Shown: positions 18,205 to 27,171, numbered from the stretch's first letter. The stretch is DNA of 64,000 nt from Amycolatopsis alba DSM 44262 (GCF_000384215.1 NZ_KB913032.1:4481665-4545664); one strand, 5' to 3'. Translations and numbers: made by a program. Notes: generated by a model not told the origin, from the sequence alone.

Positions 18205-18657
18205 TTGCCCACGTACAGCCCCAAGCCCGGCGACGTCACTCGTGCCTGGCACGTGATCGACGCCGAGGATGTCGTGCTCGGCCGGCTCGCGACCGAGGTC
18301 GCCACGCTGCTGCGCGGCAAGCACAAGCCGACCTACGCCCCGCACGTGGACACCGGTGACTTCGTCATCATCGTCAACGCCGAGAAGGTTGCGCTCACCG
18401 GAAACAAGCGCGAGCAGAAGTTCGCGTACCGGCACAGCGGTTACCCCGGCGGTCTGCGGAAGCGCTCCTTCGGCGAACTGCTCGACACCAAGCCCGAGCA
18501 CCTGCTCGAGAAGGTCGTCAAGGGCATGCTCCCGAAGAACAAGCTCGGCCGCGCCCAGGCGAAGAAGCTCAAGGTCTACGCCGGCGCCGAGCACCCGCAC
18601 GCCGCGCAGCAGCCGCAGGCGCGCGAGATCACCAAGATCGCGCAGGTCGCGCAGTGA
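18205..18657 (+). CDS. rplM: 50S ribosomal protein L13
   Basis: L13 is an early-assembly protein of the large ribosomal subunit. The 150-aa sequence has the family hallmarks [19 protein letters not shown], the RHSGYPGG loop and [12 protein letters not shown]. Translation probably starts at TTG 18205, with GAGG at 18194-18197 upstream and no alternative ATG. The rpsI start overlaps the stop in a GTGA arrangement, so the pair is translationally coupled. The 275-base leader contains strong GC stems that could host autoregulation, but I see no defined motif. Confidence 0.97.
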   Translation: MPTYSPKPGDVTRAWHVIDAEDVVLGRLATEVATLLRGKHKPTYAPHVDTGDFVIIVNAEKVALTGNKREQKFAYRHSGYPGGLRKRSFGELLDTKPEHLLEKVVKGMLPKNKLGRAQAKKLKVYAGAEHPHAAQQPQAREITKIAQVAQ

Positions 18658-19175
18658 GTGAGGAACAGTCTGTGACCAGCACCGAGGAGACCGTGACCGA
18701 GGCCGTCGTGGCCACGGAGACCGCTCCGGTCGGCGACGCCGTCGCGACCAGCGAGACCCCCGCCGCCCCGCGCCCGTCGCGTGCCGCCGGTGGCAACGCC
18801 CAGACCGTCGGCCGCCGCAAGGAAGCCGTCGTCCGGGTGCGCGTCGTTCCCGGTACCGGTGAGTTCAAGCTCAACGGCCGCACGCTCGAAGAGTACTTCC
18901 CGAACAAGGTGCACCAGCAGCTCATCCGTGAGCCGCTGGTGACGGTCGACAAGCCCGACTCGTTCGACATCTTCGCCAACCTGCACGGTGGCGGGATCTC
19001 GGGCCAGGCCGGTGCGCTCCGTCTCGCGATCGCCCGTGCGCTCGTCGAGGTCGACGCCGACGACCGCCCGGCCCTGAAGAAGGCCGGCTTCCTGACCCGT
19101 GACGCCCGCGCCACGGAGCGGAAGAAGTACGGCCTCAAGAAGGCCCGTAAGGCTCCGCAGTACAGCAAGCGCTGA
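18654..19175 (+). CDS. rpsI: 30S ribosomal protein S9
   Basis: S9 binds the 3' domain of 16S rRNA, and its C-terminal tail reaches the P-site tRNA. The conserved core starts at about residue 48 ([17 protein letters not shown]), includes [20 protein letters not shown], and ends with the basic QYSKR tail. An N-terminal extension of about 45 residues rich in Thr, Glu and Ala is typical of actinobacterial S9. The gene starts at GTG 18654, overlapping the rplM stop by four bases, and is closed by a strong terminator. Confidence 0.97.
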   Translation: MSEEQSVTSTEETVTEAVVATETAPVGDAVATSETPAAPRPSRAAGGNAQTVGRRKEAVVRVRVVPGTGEFKLNGRTLEEYFPNKVHQQLIREPLVTVDKPDSFDIFANLHGGGISGQAGALRLAIARALVEVDADDRPALKKAGFLTRDARATERKKYGLKKARKAPQYSKR

Positions 19176-19196
19176 TCGCGCCTCTGGCGCAACCCG

Positions 19197-19239
19197 CGGA
19201 AGCGCCCATCCGTCTCTCGGATGGGCGCTTCCGTGTTTT
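19197..19239 (+). terminator. Intrinsic terminator after rpsI
   Basis: CGGAAGCGCCCATCCG pairs perfectly with CGGATGGGCGCTTCCG around a TCTCT loop, followed by TGTTTT. Confidence 0.93.
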
Positions 19240-19297
19240 CGGGGTCCCTTCGTTCCTTCGGACCCCGTTGTCACAGCAGTCCCGCGTGCCCCACACG

Positions 19298-19355
19298 TTC
19301 GACTTTCGCGGGCTAATCGCGACGCGGATCGCGCGATTAGCCCGCGAAAGTCGAA
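19298..19355. repeat. Perfect inverted pair of TAATCGCGAT repeats
   Basis: The 24 bases at 19298-19321 are exactly complementary to 19332-19355, with a 10-base loop. This is the tightest pair of repeat copies in the window. It lies after the rpsI terminator and 71 bases before the glmM start. Confidence 0.93.
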
Positions 19356-19426
19356 ACCGGGGGTGCGGGGAGACTGGCCGGGGCACTGGCTAGGTTGTCG
19401 TGGTGGTTTTTCAAGGAGGTCGACAG

Positions 19427-20761
19427 ATGGCACGTCTTTTCGGTACCGACGGCGTACGTGGCCTCGCCAACGAGGAGCTGACCCCGGAGCTGGCGCTCTC
19501 GCTCGCCGCCAGCGCCGCGCGCGTCCTCGCCGCCCACGACCGTTCGCACCGTCCGGTCGCGGTCGTCGGCCGTGACCCGCGTGCCAGCGGCGAGATGCTC
19601 GAGGCCGCCGTCGTGGCGGGTCTCACCTCCGCCGGGGCCGACGTGCTCCGCCTCGGCGTCCTCCCGACGCCCGCCGTCGCGTACCTGGTCGGCGCGCTCG
19701 AAGCGGATCTCGGCGTGATGATCTCCGCCTCCCACAACCCCATGCCCGACAACGGCATCAAGCTCTTCGCGGCGGGCGGCCACAAGCTCCCCGACGGGAT
19801 CGAGGACGAGATCGAGGCCGGTCTCGCCGCTCCCGTCACCCGGCCGACCGGGATCGGCGTCGGCCGCGTCAAGGACGTCCCCGACGCGGGTGACCGCTAC
19901 ATCGAGCACCTGCTGTCGGCCACCCCGCATCCGCTCGCGGGCCTGCGTGTCGTCGTCGACTGCGCCAACGGCGCGTCGTCCTTCGCCGCCCCCGACGTCT
20001 ACCGCAAGGCCGGCGCCGAGGTCATCGCGATCCACGCCGACCCGGACGGCGTCAACATCAACGAGCACTGTGGGTCGAATCACCCGGACGCGTTGCGCGC
20101 GGCCGTCGTCGAGCACGGCGCCGACCTCGGGATCGCGCACGACGGTGACGCCGACCGCTGCGTCGCGGTCGACGCCGCGGGCGAGCTCATCGACGGCGAC
20201 CAGATCATGGCCGTCCTCGCGCTCGCCCTCGCCGAGACCGGTGAGCTGACCAAGAACACCCTGGTCGCGACCGTGATGAGCAACCTCGGCCTGCACCTGG
20301 CGATGCGCGCGCACGACATCAACCTCGTCACCACCGCCGTCGGCGACCGCTACGTCCTCGAAGAGCTCCGCGCGAGCGGGTTCGCGCTCGGTGGCGAGCA
20401 GTCGGGCCACGTCGTCCTTCCCGCCTACGCGACCACCGGCGACGGTCTCCTCACCGCGCTGCGGGTGATGAGTCGTATGGCGGCCACCGGCAAATCGCTC
20501 GCCGACCTCGCCGCCGTCATGAACCGCCTGCCGCAGGTGCTGGTGAACGTCCCGGTGGCGGACAAGGCGGCGGTCGCCGTCTCGGCCGCGGTCCGCGACG
20601 CCGTCGGCGCCGTCGAGGCCGAACTCGGCGAAGAGGGCCGTGTCCTGCTGCGCCCGTCGGGCACCGAACAGCTGGTCCGCGTCATGGTCGAAGCCCCGGC
20701 GCACGACACCGCACAGGCGGCCGCCGACAGGCTCGCGGGAGTCGTCTCCTCCGCTTCGTAA
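19427..20761 (+). CDS. glmM: Phosphoglucosamine mutase
   Basis: GlmM converts glucosamine-6-phosphate to glucosamine-1-phosphate, the second step toward UDP-GlcNAc for peptidoglycan. The N-terminus FGTDGVRG is diagnostic. The catalytic phosphoserine is Ser102 in [13 protein letters not shown], the metal-binding loop is DGDADRC at about residue 240, the sugar-binding loop is GGEQSGH, and the phosphate-binding loop near the C-terminus is [11 protein letters not shown]. The length of 444 aa is normal. ATG 19427 has an ideal AAGGAGGT at 19413-19420. It works with glmS at 31706, which makes its substrate. Confidence 0.97.
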   Translation: MARLFGTDGVRGLANEELTPELALSLAASAARVLAAHDRSHRPVAVVGRDPRASGEMLEAAVVAGLTSAGADVLRLGVLPTPAVAYLVGALEADLGVMISASHNPMPDNGIKLFAAGGHKLPDGIEDEIEAGLAAPVTRPTGIGVGRVKDVPDAGDRYIEHLLSATPHPLAGLRVVVDCANGASSFAAPDVYRKAGAEVIAIHADPDGVNINEHCGSNHPDALRAAVVEHGADLGIAHDGDADRCVAVDAAGELIDGDQIMAVLALALAETGELTKNTLVATVMSNLGLHLAMRAHDINLVTTAVGDRYVLEELRASGFALGGEQSGHVVLPAYATTGDGLLTALRVMSRMAATGKSLADLAAVMNRLPQVLVNVPVADKAAVAVSAAVRDAVGAVEAELGEEGRVLLRPSGTEQLVRVMVEAPAHDTAQAAADRLAGVVSSAS

Positions 20762-20784
20762 GTCTTCCCAAGTCGCTGCGCCCT

Positions 20785-20812
20785 GGTTACCGGCCCGGTA
20801 CATTCCGTGTGC
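20785..20812 (+). promoter_or_regulatory. Upstream motif shared by the two ESX cassettes (copy A)
   Basis: GGTTACCGG is followed closely by GGTACATTCCGTGTGC, 75 bases before the GTG at 20888. The same arrangement recurs at 27172-27198 before the second cassette, with 15 of 16 identical bases in the second block. The spacing of the two blocks is too short for ordinary -35 and -10 elements, so an operator or extended -10 is more likely. Confidence 0.55.
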
Positions 20813-20887
20813 GGGTCACCGGCACCGAAACGGTGTCGCGCGCGTCCGATCATGGACTGGACGTGAGCACTCAGGGGAGGGTGAAGA

Positions 20888-21196
20888 GTGGCGGGCAAAG
20901 GGCACAAGGTCGATCCGGCGCAGCTGAACGAGGCAGCCAAGGTCTTGCAGGACCTGCCGAAGCAGGCCTGTGAAGGGCCGATCGGGGCGGTCGAGCAGAT
21001 CAATCTGAGCGCCGCGAGCTTCGGACCGGCGCACGGTGATTGCTTCACCGGTTATTCCGCGAGCATCCAGCGCATGGCGAAATGCGCGCGCAGCTACCTC
21101 GCGGCGTCGGACGAGTTCGGCCGCAAACTCGCGAAGTCCAAGGACCTCTACCAGTCCAATGAGGACGCCAACTCCGCCGAGATGAGGAAGCACTGA
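20888..21196 (+). CDS. Small WXG100-like protein, cassette A first gene
   Basis: This is a 102-aa helical protein with three Cys, starting MAGKGHKVDPAQLNEAAKVL. It has the pattern SFGPAHGDCFTGYSASI, which matches DFGRVHKDYQKGYAAGI in the first gene of cassette B (27283): a shared F-G-x-x-H then G-Y core, without a true W-x-G. I interpret it as the small helical partner of the large protein that follows. GTG 20888 has GGGGAGG at 20874-20880. Its TGA overlaps the next ATG (TGATG). The exact family name is not certain. Confidence 0.75.
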   Translation: MAGKGHKVDPAQLNEAAKVLQDLPKQACEGPIGAVEQINLSAASFGPAHGDCFTGYSASIQRMAKCARSYLAASDEFGRKLAKSKDLYQSNEDANSAEMRKH

Positions 21197-23691
21197 TGCC
21201 TCTCGCAGATGTCGGTGGTGACACCGGTCACGACATTCCCAGTCGGGCCGAAGTCGAAAAGATCCTCAACGACCCGAATATCGACCGCGACACCAAACGC
21301 GAACTCGCCCTCAACTACATCGACTACATCGAAGACGAGTCGCCGGAAAGCTGCGGTTTCGCCAGCGAAGCCGAGCGGAACGGTTTCCGGGACTACCTCA
21401 AGTCGATGAACGGTGACTGGATCACCGAGGGCGACCTCAACGTCAACGACGGTTCGCTCGAAGAGGTCAAAAAGGCCTACAAGACAGCGCACGAGAAGTA
21501 CGACGCGAACCAGGCCGCCGGGCGGCAGGGCGATCGCGACGCGCTGAACAGGGACGCGGCGAAAAGCCAGGAGATCGCCGGGCGCGCCACCGAAACCGAT
21601 CCCGGCTGCGGGAATTCGAACGACATCATGGTCCCCGGTTTGTCGGGGTTCAAGGTCTACGAGATCTTCCACCCGCTCTACGTCCGCGCGCTGGGCCTGG
21701 CCGGTGGCGGGGCGGCCATCTCACTCGGCGAACTCCAGCGGCTGTACCACGAGCAGGACAACATCCCGTTCAACCTGTTCAAGGCGAGCGCGGACGAGCT
21801 GACCGCGGTCGGCACGGCCATCACCGGATCGGCGCAGGACGTCTCCGGGAAACTGGGGAATTCACTCGGCACCTGGGAAGGCCCCGCGGCCGACCAGGCG
21901 CGTGCCTATCAGAAGGCCTATTCGGACAAGACCGGTCTGGTCGCCGAGGCCTTCAAGGCCGCCGGTGACGGGCTTCTCCGGACCAATGCCTCGGTGGGCA
22001 AGTTCTGCCGGGAGAAGGTCGATTGGCTGCAGAAGTGGTACACCGACAACATCGACGGTGCCACGGCGCAGGACATCGAGCGGATCATCCGCATCGCCGA
22101 CGGTTCGTGCAGCCAGAACGACATCATCCACTGCATCAAGTTCCTGAGCATCGAAGCCAAGAACGCGTTCAACGACGACGGCGGTGACATCGACCAGAGC
22201 ACCATCGACGAGGTCCTCAAACCCCAGTCGGTGGCTTGGCTGAAGAACGTCTTCCTCGGCTGGTTCGGCAAGCACATCGAGAACTTCCAGCTGGTGTGCA
22301 AGAACACCCGCGACGCAATCAACGGCGCGTGGAAGGCCTACTTCGATTCACTCGGTCAGGTGGTCGAGAACCCGTTCGCGGATCTGGGCAAGACCCCGGA
22401 GACGGGCGGCGAGAAGCCCGTCGAGAAGGGTGGCGGCGGCAAGGACACCGGCAGCGGTGGCGGCGGCCCGTCCTCCGGCGGAGGCGGGAACTCCTCGGGT
22501 GGCGGTGTGAAACCACCGCCGAGCGCCGTCGAATACAAGCAGCCGGAGAAGCCCGAGACGCCCGAAGCGCCGGGACAGGAGAAGAACCCGGTCACGGACA
22601 AGCCGCTCGACATCGACCCGGCCACCGGGGAGCCGTATCCGATCGACCCGCGCACGGGCGAGTCGATCAAGAACGACGCTGCCGGCACCGAACCCGAGAA
22701 GGTGACGGTCGAGCAGGGCGATCGCAAGATCTCCATGGCCGAGCCGGGCGCCGACGGGAAGATGGGCATCTCCGTCCAGGACGCCGCCGGTCAGGCCAAG
22801 GACTACAACCTCGATTTCGGCGACGGAAAGGCCACACCTGGGACCGGAGACGCGGCGGGCGGCCCTGTCCACAAGGACACCGCCGAGCGGCTGGACCAGC
22901 AGGCGGCCTCGCGCCCCACGGCGAGCCAGGGGCAGATTTATCAGCCAGGCCCCGACGGCAAGATCCACATCGAGGACGGCGGCCTCAAGATCACCGCGGA
23001 ACGGCCGAGCGGTCCCGATGGGCCGACGCTGGTGACCGTCGACGACGGGTCGGGGCATCCGTCGAAGTACACCCTGGGTGAGGACGAACCCGCGGGCGGC
23101 CGTCACGCGAGCCCGGAGTCCACGCCGCAGGCGGCACCACGGCACGCCGCGGAAAGCGCCGCGGCCCAACCGGTCGAGAACGTCGCGGCCCGGCCGGTCG
23201 AGGACGTCGCTCGTCAGCACGCCGAGCAGGCCGCCGGCCCGCACGAAACGACGTCCGGTGGTACCGGTGGCGGAGCACCCGCTGAGGTACCCGCGCACCC
23301 GGTCGAACCGGTGGCGGCGGCGGCCGACGGTCCTTCCGAATCGACGACGGCCCAGTCGCTGGGCAATCCGCTCGACAGCGGGGACAACGGTCTCGGCGAC
23401 ACCTCGGATCCCGCCGGGGCCGGTGGCGGCTCGGCCGCTCCCTCGGCGCCGTCCGGACTCGGTTCCGCTCCTGGTGGGGGCGCCCAAGATCCGGCCGCGG
23501 GCGGAGCGGGGATGATGGGCGGCATGGGCATGATGGGCGGCGGTGCGGCCGGCGGGCAGGGGTCCGGTGAAGACCAGCAGCGCACGTCCAGCGGATACCG
23601 GGTCGACGGTGGCCTGTTCGACACCGCGACGACGACGGGCAGCCGGATCAGCGGCTCGCTCGACGACGACGGCGTCATCGGCTTCCGTTAG
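21196..23691 (+). CDS. Large WXG-domain protein with repeat-rich tail, cassette A
   Basis: This 831-aa protein is a predicted T7SS substrate. Residues 1-380 are helical, with WEG at 227-229 (LGTWEGPAADQARAY) as the WXG turn and a later helix with IENFQLVCKNTRDAI. A Gly/Ser/Pro linker follows, then two small units shared with cassette B: PATGEPYPIDPRTGESIK at about 475-492 and GPDGKIHIEDGGLKITAE near 600. The Ala-rich region ends in GMMGGMGMMGGG and a conserved terminus SGYRVDGGLFDT, then SRISGSLDDDG. No signal peptide, membrane segment or recognised toxin motif is visible. It is the paralogue of the gene at 27594. Confidence 0.8.
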   Translation: MPLADVGGDTGHDIPSRAEVEKILNDPNIDRDTKRELALNYIDYIEDESPESCGFASEAERNGFRDYLKSMNGDWITEGDLNVNDGSLEEVKKAYKTAHEKYDANQAAGRQGDRDALNRDAAKSQEIAGRATETDPGCGNSNDIMVPGLSGFKVYEIFHPLYVRALGLAGGGAAISLGELQRLYHEQDNIPFNLFKASADELTAVGTAITGSAQDVSGKLGNSLGTWEGPAADQARAYQKAYSDKTGLVAEAFKAAGDGLLRTNASVGKFCREKVDWLQKWYTDNIDGATAQDIERIIRIADGSCSQNDIIHCIKFLSIEAKNAFNDDGGDIDQSTIDEVLKPQSVAWLKNVFLGWFGKHIENFQLVCKNTRDAINGAWKAYFDSLGQVVENPFADLGKTPETGGEKPVEKGGGGKDTGSGGGGPSSGGGGNSSGGGVKPPPSAVEYKQPEKPETPEAPGQEKNPVTDKPLDIDPATGEPYPIDPRTGESIKNDAAGTEPEKVTVEQGDRKISMAEPGADGKMGISVQDAAGQAKDYNLDFGDGKATPGTGDAAGGPVHKDTAERLDQQAASRPTASQGQIYQPGPDGKIHIEDGGLKITAERPSGPDGPTLVTVDDGSGHPSKYTLGEDEPAGGRHASPESTPQAAPRHAAESAAAQPVENVAARPVEDVARQHAEQAAGPHETTSGGTGGGAPAEVPAHPVEPVAAAADGPSESTTAQSLGNPLDSGDNGLGDTSDPAGAGGGSAAPSAPSGLGSAPGGGAQDPAAGGAGMMGGMGMMGGGAAGGQGSGEDQQRTSSGYRVDGGLFDTATTTGSRISGSLDDDGVIGFR

Positions 23692-23710
23692 CGGTCACGG
23701 GAGGGGATCA

Positions 23711-24190
23711 GTGAATCCTGAGGAGGATCTCGCCAGACTCCGGCACAAGCTGGCCGGGCTGGAGCGCGAGAACGGCGACCGGATGTACCTGGTCGACAAC
23801 CGGGCGGCCAAGGCCGTCGAGGAGACCCAGGCCGCGGGCGACAAGCTCAAGCAGGAGACGAGCGCGGCGCTGACCGCGCGGAGCGAGCAGAAGCGGCGGG
23901 CGGAAGCCGCGGGTGGCTGGGCGACCGAGGCGACCCTCGCCGACAAGGTCGAAGACGACGGCGACTTCGGGTTCGAGGAGGACGAGAGCGAGAACGAACG
24001 CCGCGCCGGGTACCGCGCGGCCGACGAGCCGCCGATCTCGTACCGGCCGCCCGCTCCTGCCGCGGTTCCGCCGCCGCCCCCGCCTCCTCCGGCGCCCGTG
24101 CCGGAAGAACGTCCCGCCGGACGGCATCGGCGCGCGGCCGCGCGGAGTGACGACGACGATTTCGCCGACACCGACTGGCTGGCGACCTGA
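23711..24190 (+). CDS. Coiled-coil protein with Pro-rich region and DDDDF tail, cassette A
   Basis: The 159-aa product has an N-terminal charged coiled coil (LARLRHKLAGLERENGD and onward to about residue 75), the short motif EAAGGW, an acidic patch and a run of eight prolines. It ends with basic RHRRAAAR and then SDDDDFADTDWLAT. The same order (coiled coil, EAGGW, acidic patch, prolines, basic residues, DDDDF-x3-W) is seen in cassette B at 30013. GTG 23711 has GGGAGGGG upstream, 19 bases after the large gene. A chaperone or tether for the large partner is possible, but nothing in the sequence proves it. Confidence 0.75.
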   Translation: MNPEEDLARLRHKLAGLERENGDRMYLVDNRAAKAVEETQAAGDKLKQETSAALTARSEQKRRAEAAGGWATEATLADKVEDDGDFGFEEDESENERRAGYRAADEPPISYRPPAPAAVPPPPPPPPAPVPEERPAGRHRRAAARSDDDDFADTDWLAT

Positions 24191-24194
24191 GCGC

Positions 24195-25127
24195 TCAGGT
24201 TCGCCGCACCACGATGGCCCGCTCGACACCGTGGAAGACGGCGTGCGTCTTGTAGCGCACGTCTTCGGCCACATGGTCGGGAGTCAGGATCTCGGCAAGG
24301 GCACGAAGCGCCACTTCGCCCTCGGCGACCGCGACGCGGGAGCCGGGGCAGGTGTGCCGTCCGAGGCCGAACGCGAGTTCGGCGTCGGGGCCCAGCGGGA
24401 TGGCCAGTTTGTCCCCGGTTGTGAAGTCCTTGCCCGCCATGGAGAACGGTGTGGTCACGCGGCGGGCGGCGAAGCGGGTCGGGGCGATCTCGTGGATCAG
24501 GCCGCGTACGTCGTCGAGGGCGTCCGGGCGGCTTAGGAGTTCGAGACCGGCGAGAGCGAGGAAGTTCATGGAGTTCTCGTACGCCGCGTGGGCGAGCATC
24601 ACCGGAGTGATCATCAGCTCGTCCGCGGTGATGCGGTCCGCTTCGTGCGCTTCGCGGAGCAGCGCGAGCCCGCCGCCTTCGATGGCTGTCGCTTTGAGGA
24701 AGAACATCGCGACCCTGAGCGCGGCGGTGTCGGCTCCGCCCGGCCCGCCCGACCAGACGTCCAGGTTCGCGGCGGTCTCCGACAGATTCGTCAGCAGCGT
24801 CTCGCCGAGTGGCTCGACCGTGCCGAGCACCGCTTCCGTCACCCTGGCCGCCACGGGCCTGGCGAAGTCGGCCACCAGGTCGAACCGCGCACTCGACTTT
24901 AGCGGGCTAATCGCGATGCGCAGGTCGGCGAGCAGGGTGTCCGGCAGGGGCTCGACCAGGGCGATGACCTCCTTGACGACCGCGCGCAGCCGCCGGTGGT
25001 CCGCGCCGTCCATCAGCAGGAGGTTCGGGGTCTCGGCGGCGCCGCCACCGGGATTCGAGCTGAGCTCGCGGTCGCGCAGGGCTTTGACGCGGTCCGCCGG
25101 ATCGTTCAGCACGAAGAAGTCGTCCAC
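24195..25127 (-). CDS. Short, atypical cytochrome P450-like protein
   Basis: The C-terminal heme loop FGLGRHTCPG fits F-G-x-G-x-H-x-C-x-G, so the proximal Cys is present. Other features are off: the I-helix reads AHAAYENSMNFLAL rather than the usual A/G-G-x-D/E-T, the K-helix E-x-x-R is not evident in GLIHEIAPTRFAARR, and the meander between K' helix and heme loop appears missing, since GDKLAIPLG runs almost directly into the heme loop. At about 310 aa it is roughly 90 residues short. IAISPLKS near the N-terminus comes from an interspersed repeat. GTG 25127 is my start; a TTG at 25166 is possible. It is divergent from the AMP ligase and ends 5 bases from the convergent cassette A gene. Confidence 0.7.
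   Translation of the reverse strand: MDDFFVLNDPADRVKALRDRELSSNPGGGAAETPNLLLMDGADHRRLRAVVKEVIALVEPLPDTLLADLRIAISPLKSSARFDLVADFARPVAARVTEAVLGTVEPLGETLLTNLSETAANLDVWSGGPGGADTAALRVAMFFLKATAIEGGGLALLREAHEADRITADELMITPVMLAHAAYENSMNFLALAGLELLSRPDALDDVRGLIHEIAPTRFAARRVTTPFSMAGKDFTTGDKLAIPLGPDAELAFGLGRHTCPGSRVAVAEGEVALRALAEILTPDHVAEDVRYKTHAVFHGVERAIVVRRT
24893..24918 (+). repeat. TAATCGCGAT repeat inside the P450-like gene
   Basis: This forward copy (AGCGGGC subtype) is read on the minus strand in the stop-free frame as IAISPLKS, in the N-terminal third of the protein. Confidence 0.85.
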
Positions 25128-25166
25128 GCTCGTATGATGCCCATGCCGCGGCCGGAGGATGTGCAA

Positions 25167-26849
25167 GTGTCAGGAGAAGTGCCCGAAGAAGTGCTGCGGA
25201 CCCCGCTCGTGCGTCGCCTGCTCGATCGCGCCGACGTCGAGCGCCCCGCGTACACGCACCTCGATTGCTCGAACCGGCATGAGCCCGTCGAGGACACGCT
25301 GACCTGGGCCGATCTTCTCGTTCACGTCCGCGCCGTCGCGGCGAAGCTACGCGAGGTCATCCAGCCTGGAGACCGTGTCGCGATCACGGCACGCCAGGAC
25401 CTTTCCTACGTCGTCGCGTTCTTCGGCGCGCTGTACGCCGGGGCCGTCGCGGTGCCACTGTCCGCTCCGGACGTCCGCGCTCACCGCGAGCGGCTCGTCG
25501 GGGTCCTCAACGACTGCGACGCCGACATCTGGCTCACCTCCGATGCCCTGGTCCAGCGGCTGACGGAGTTCGCCGAGGCCGAGCCGGTCCCGGCTCCCCG
25601 CGAGATCGTCGCCGTCGACACCCTGCCGCTGGACCCGGCGGACCGGTCCCTGCCGTCACCGTTCTCTCCCGAAGACCCCGCCTACCTGCAGTACACCTCC
25701 GGCACGACGCGGGCACCCGCCGGCGTGATCATCACGCATCGGGCGCTGTCGGCCGCGTGCTGGCAGATCTGCGACGCCTACGACGTCGGCGAGCACACGA
25801 CGTGCGTCGGCTGGATCCCGTTCTTCCACGACATGGGGCTGGCGCAACTGCTCGCCGGGACGATGCACTCCGGCGGCCGGACGGTGTTCATCGCGCCGCT
25901 GGAATTCATCCGGCGCCCGGAGCGCTGGCTGCTGCTGATGTCGGCGTATCCGAACACGCTCACGGCTGCCCCGAACTTCGCATACGACCTGGTGACAGAG
26001 GCCGTGCCCGAGCCGAAACGCGCCGAGTACGACCTCTCGACGGTGTCGATCGCGCTCAGCGGCAGCGAACCGGTCCGGGCGGCGACCGTCCGGGAGTTCC
26101 TCGCCGCGTATGAACCCCACGGCTTCCCGCGGGGTGCTTTCCGGCCGTCCTACGGTCTGGCCGAAGCGACGGTCTACGTCGCCAGCGGCGATTCCAGCGG
26201 CCCGGTGGTGACCGAAGTGGACGGCCGCGAAGTCGTCGAGATCGGCTGGCCCCGTGGGCAGCGGGTCCGCGTCGTCGCCCCACCGGATCGCGATTTGCCC
26301 GCTAAAGTCGAAACGGGCGGGGCGGGCGAGATCTGGGTCAAGGGGCCCAACGTTGCGGCCGGATACTGGCGGCGTCCGGAGTTGACCGCCGAGGTGTTCG
26401 ACGCCGAGCTCGACGGGGAACGAGGCTGGCTCCGCACCGGCGACCTGGGGACGATCCGGAACGGCAGGCTGTCGGTGACCGGACGCCTGAAGGACCTGAT
26501 CATCATCGACGGCCGCAATCACAGCCCCCACGACATCGAAGAGACGGTCGCCGACGCCCACCCGCTTCTCGGGCCCGAGCGCGTCGCCGCCTTCGCGGTC
26601 GACAGCGACGAAGGCGAGGGGGTCGTCGTGGTCGCCGAGCGCGCTCGGAAGGCCCCCGACTTCGACGAACCCGATATCGCGCGGGCGGCCACCCGCGCCG
26701 TCGCCGAGCGGCACGACGTGCGCCTTCGTGCCTTCTTCCTGGTGAAACCCGGCGGGCTGCCGCGGACGTCCAGCGGCAAGGTCGCGCGTTCCGCGGCCAG
26801 AACGCGGTATTGGACCGCGGATGGGACAGAATCCCTCCATGGCAGCTGA
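25167..26849 (+). CDS. Fatty-acyl-AMP ligase (FadD32-like)
   Basis: This adenylate-forming enzyme activates a fatty or other carboxylic acid as the acyl-AMP and normally passes it to a carrier protein; the ACP gene directly downstream is the likely acceptor. Visible motifs are YTSGTTRAPAGVIITH (P-loop), WIPFFHDMGL typical of fatty-acyl-AMP ligases, PSYGLAEATVYV, WLRTGDLG, and the C-terminal lysine loop PRTSSGKVARS. GTG 25167 follows GGAGGA at 25154-25159; in-frame ATGs at 25134-25143 would overlap the divergent P450 start. The segment DRDLPAKVE is encoded by an interspersed repeat at 26286. The product is about 560 aa. Confidence 0.88.
   Translation: MSGEVPEEVLRTPLVRRLLDRADVERPAYTHLDCSNRHEPVEDTLTWADLLVHVRAVAAKLREVIQPGDRVAITARQDLSYVVAFFGALYAGAVAVPLSAPDVRAHRERLVGVLNDCDADIWLTSDALVQRLTEFAEAEPVPAPREIVAVDTLPLDPADRSLPSPFSPEDPAYLQYTSGTTRAPAGVIITHRALSAACWQICDAYDVGEHTTCVGWIPFFHDMGLAQLLAGTMHSGGRTVFIAPLEFIRRPERWLLLMSAYPNTLTAAPNFAYDLVTEAVPEPKRAEYDLSTVSIALSGSEPVRAATVREFLAAYEPHGFPRGAFRPSYGLAEATVYVASGDSSGPVVTEVDGREVVEIGWPRGQRVRVVAPPDRDLPAKVETGGAGEIWVKGPNVAAGYWRRPELTAEVFDAELDGERGWLRTGDLGTIRNGRLSVTGRLKDLIIIDGRNHSPHDIEETVADAHPLLGPERVAAFAVDSDEGEGVVVVAERARKAPDFDEPDIARAATRAVAERHDVRLRAFFLVKPGGLPRTSSGKVARSAARTRYWTADGTESLHGS
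26286..26311 (-). repeat. TAATCGCGAT repeat inside the AMP ligase, stop codon altered
   Basis: This reverse copy is read in the frame with the consensus TAG, here TTG, giving DRDLPAKVE. It lies in a surface-loop region before GEIWVKGPNVAAGYW. Confidence 0.85.
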
Positions 26850-27144
26850 CGGGAGCGAGTACGTCGACGAGATCAAGGCCCTCGTCTGCGAGACCTTCGA
26901 CGTCGATCCGGACACCATCGACGAGAACACGCCCTTCGCCGAGATGGGGGTCGACTCGCGGCGCCGGGTCCGTCTCCTCGCGACGGTCGAAGTGGAGTTC
27001 GGCATCGACATCGACCTCGACGAGCTGGATCGCCTCGTCGACATCCGGGGCGCGGCGACCGTTCTCGCCGAAGCCGTCGAGGCAGGCGCGAAACCGCGAA
27101 AACGCGGTCTACCAGGCTTCTTGCGCCGAAATCGTTTGAGTTAG
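26821..27144 (+). CDS. Acyl carrier protein
   Basis: The 107-aa product has the helical carrier fold. The phosphopantetheine-attachment Ser lies in MGVDSRRRVRLLATVE; the usual D-S-L is D-S-R here. EFGIDIDLDELDRLVDIRG forms helix III, and the tail is basic (KPRKRGLPGFLRRNRLS). It overlaps the end of the ligase by 29 bases if ATG 26821 is used; ATG 26839 is a good alternative and still overlaps. It should accept the acyl group activated by the upstream ligase. Confidence 0.85.
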   Translation: MGQNPSMAADGSEYVDEIKALVCETFDVDPDTIDENTPFAEMGVDSRRRVRLLATVEVEFGIDIDLDELDRLVDIRGAATVLAEAVEAGAKPRKRGLPGFLRRNRLS

Positions 27145-27171
27145 CAAAGGTATGAATGTCCCTGCGGCTTC

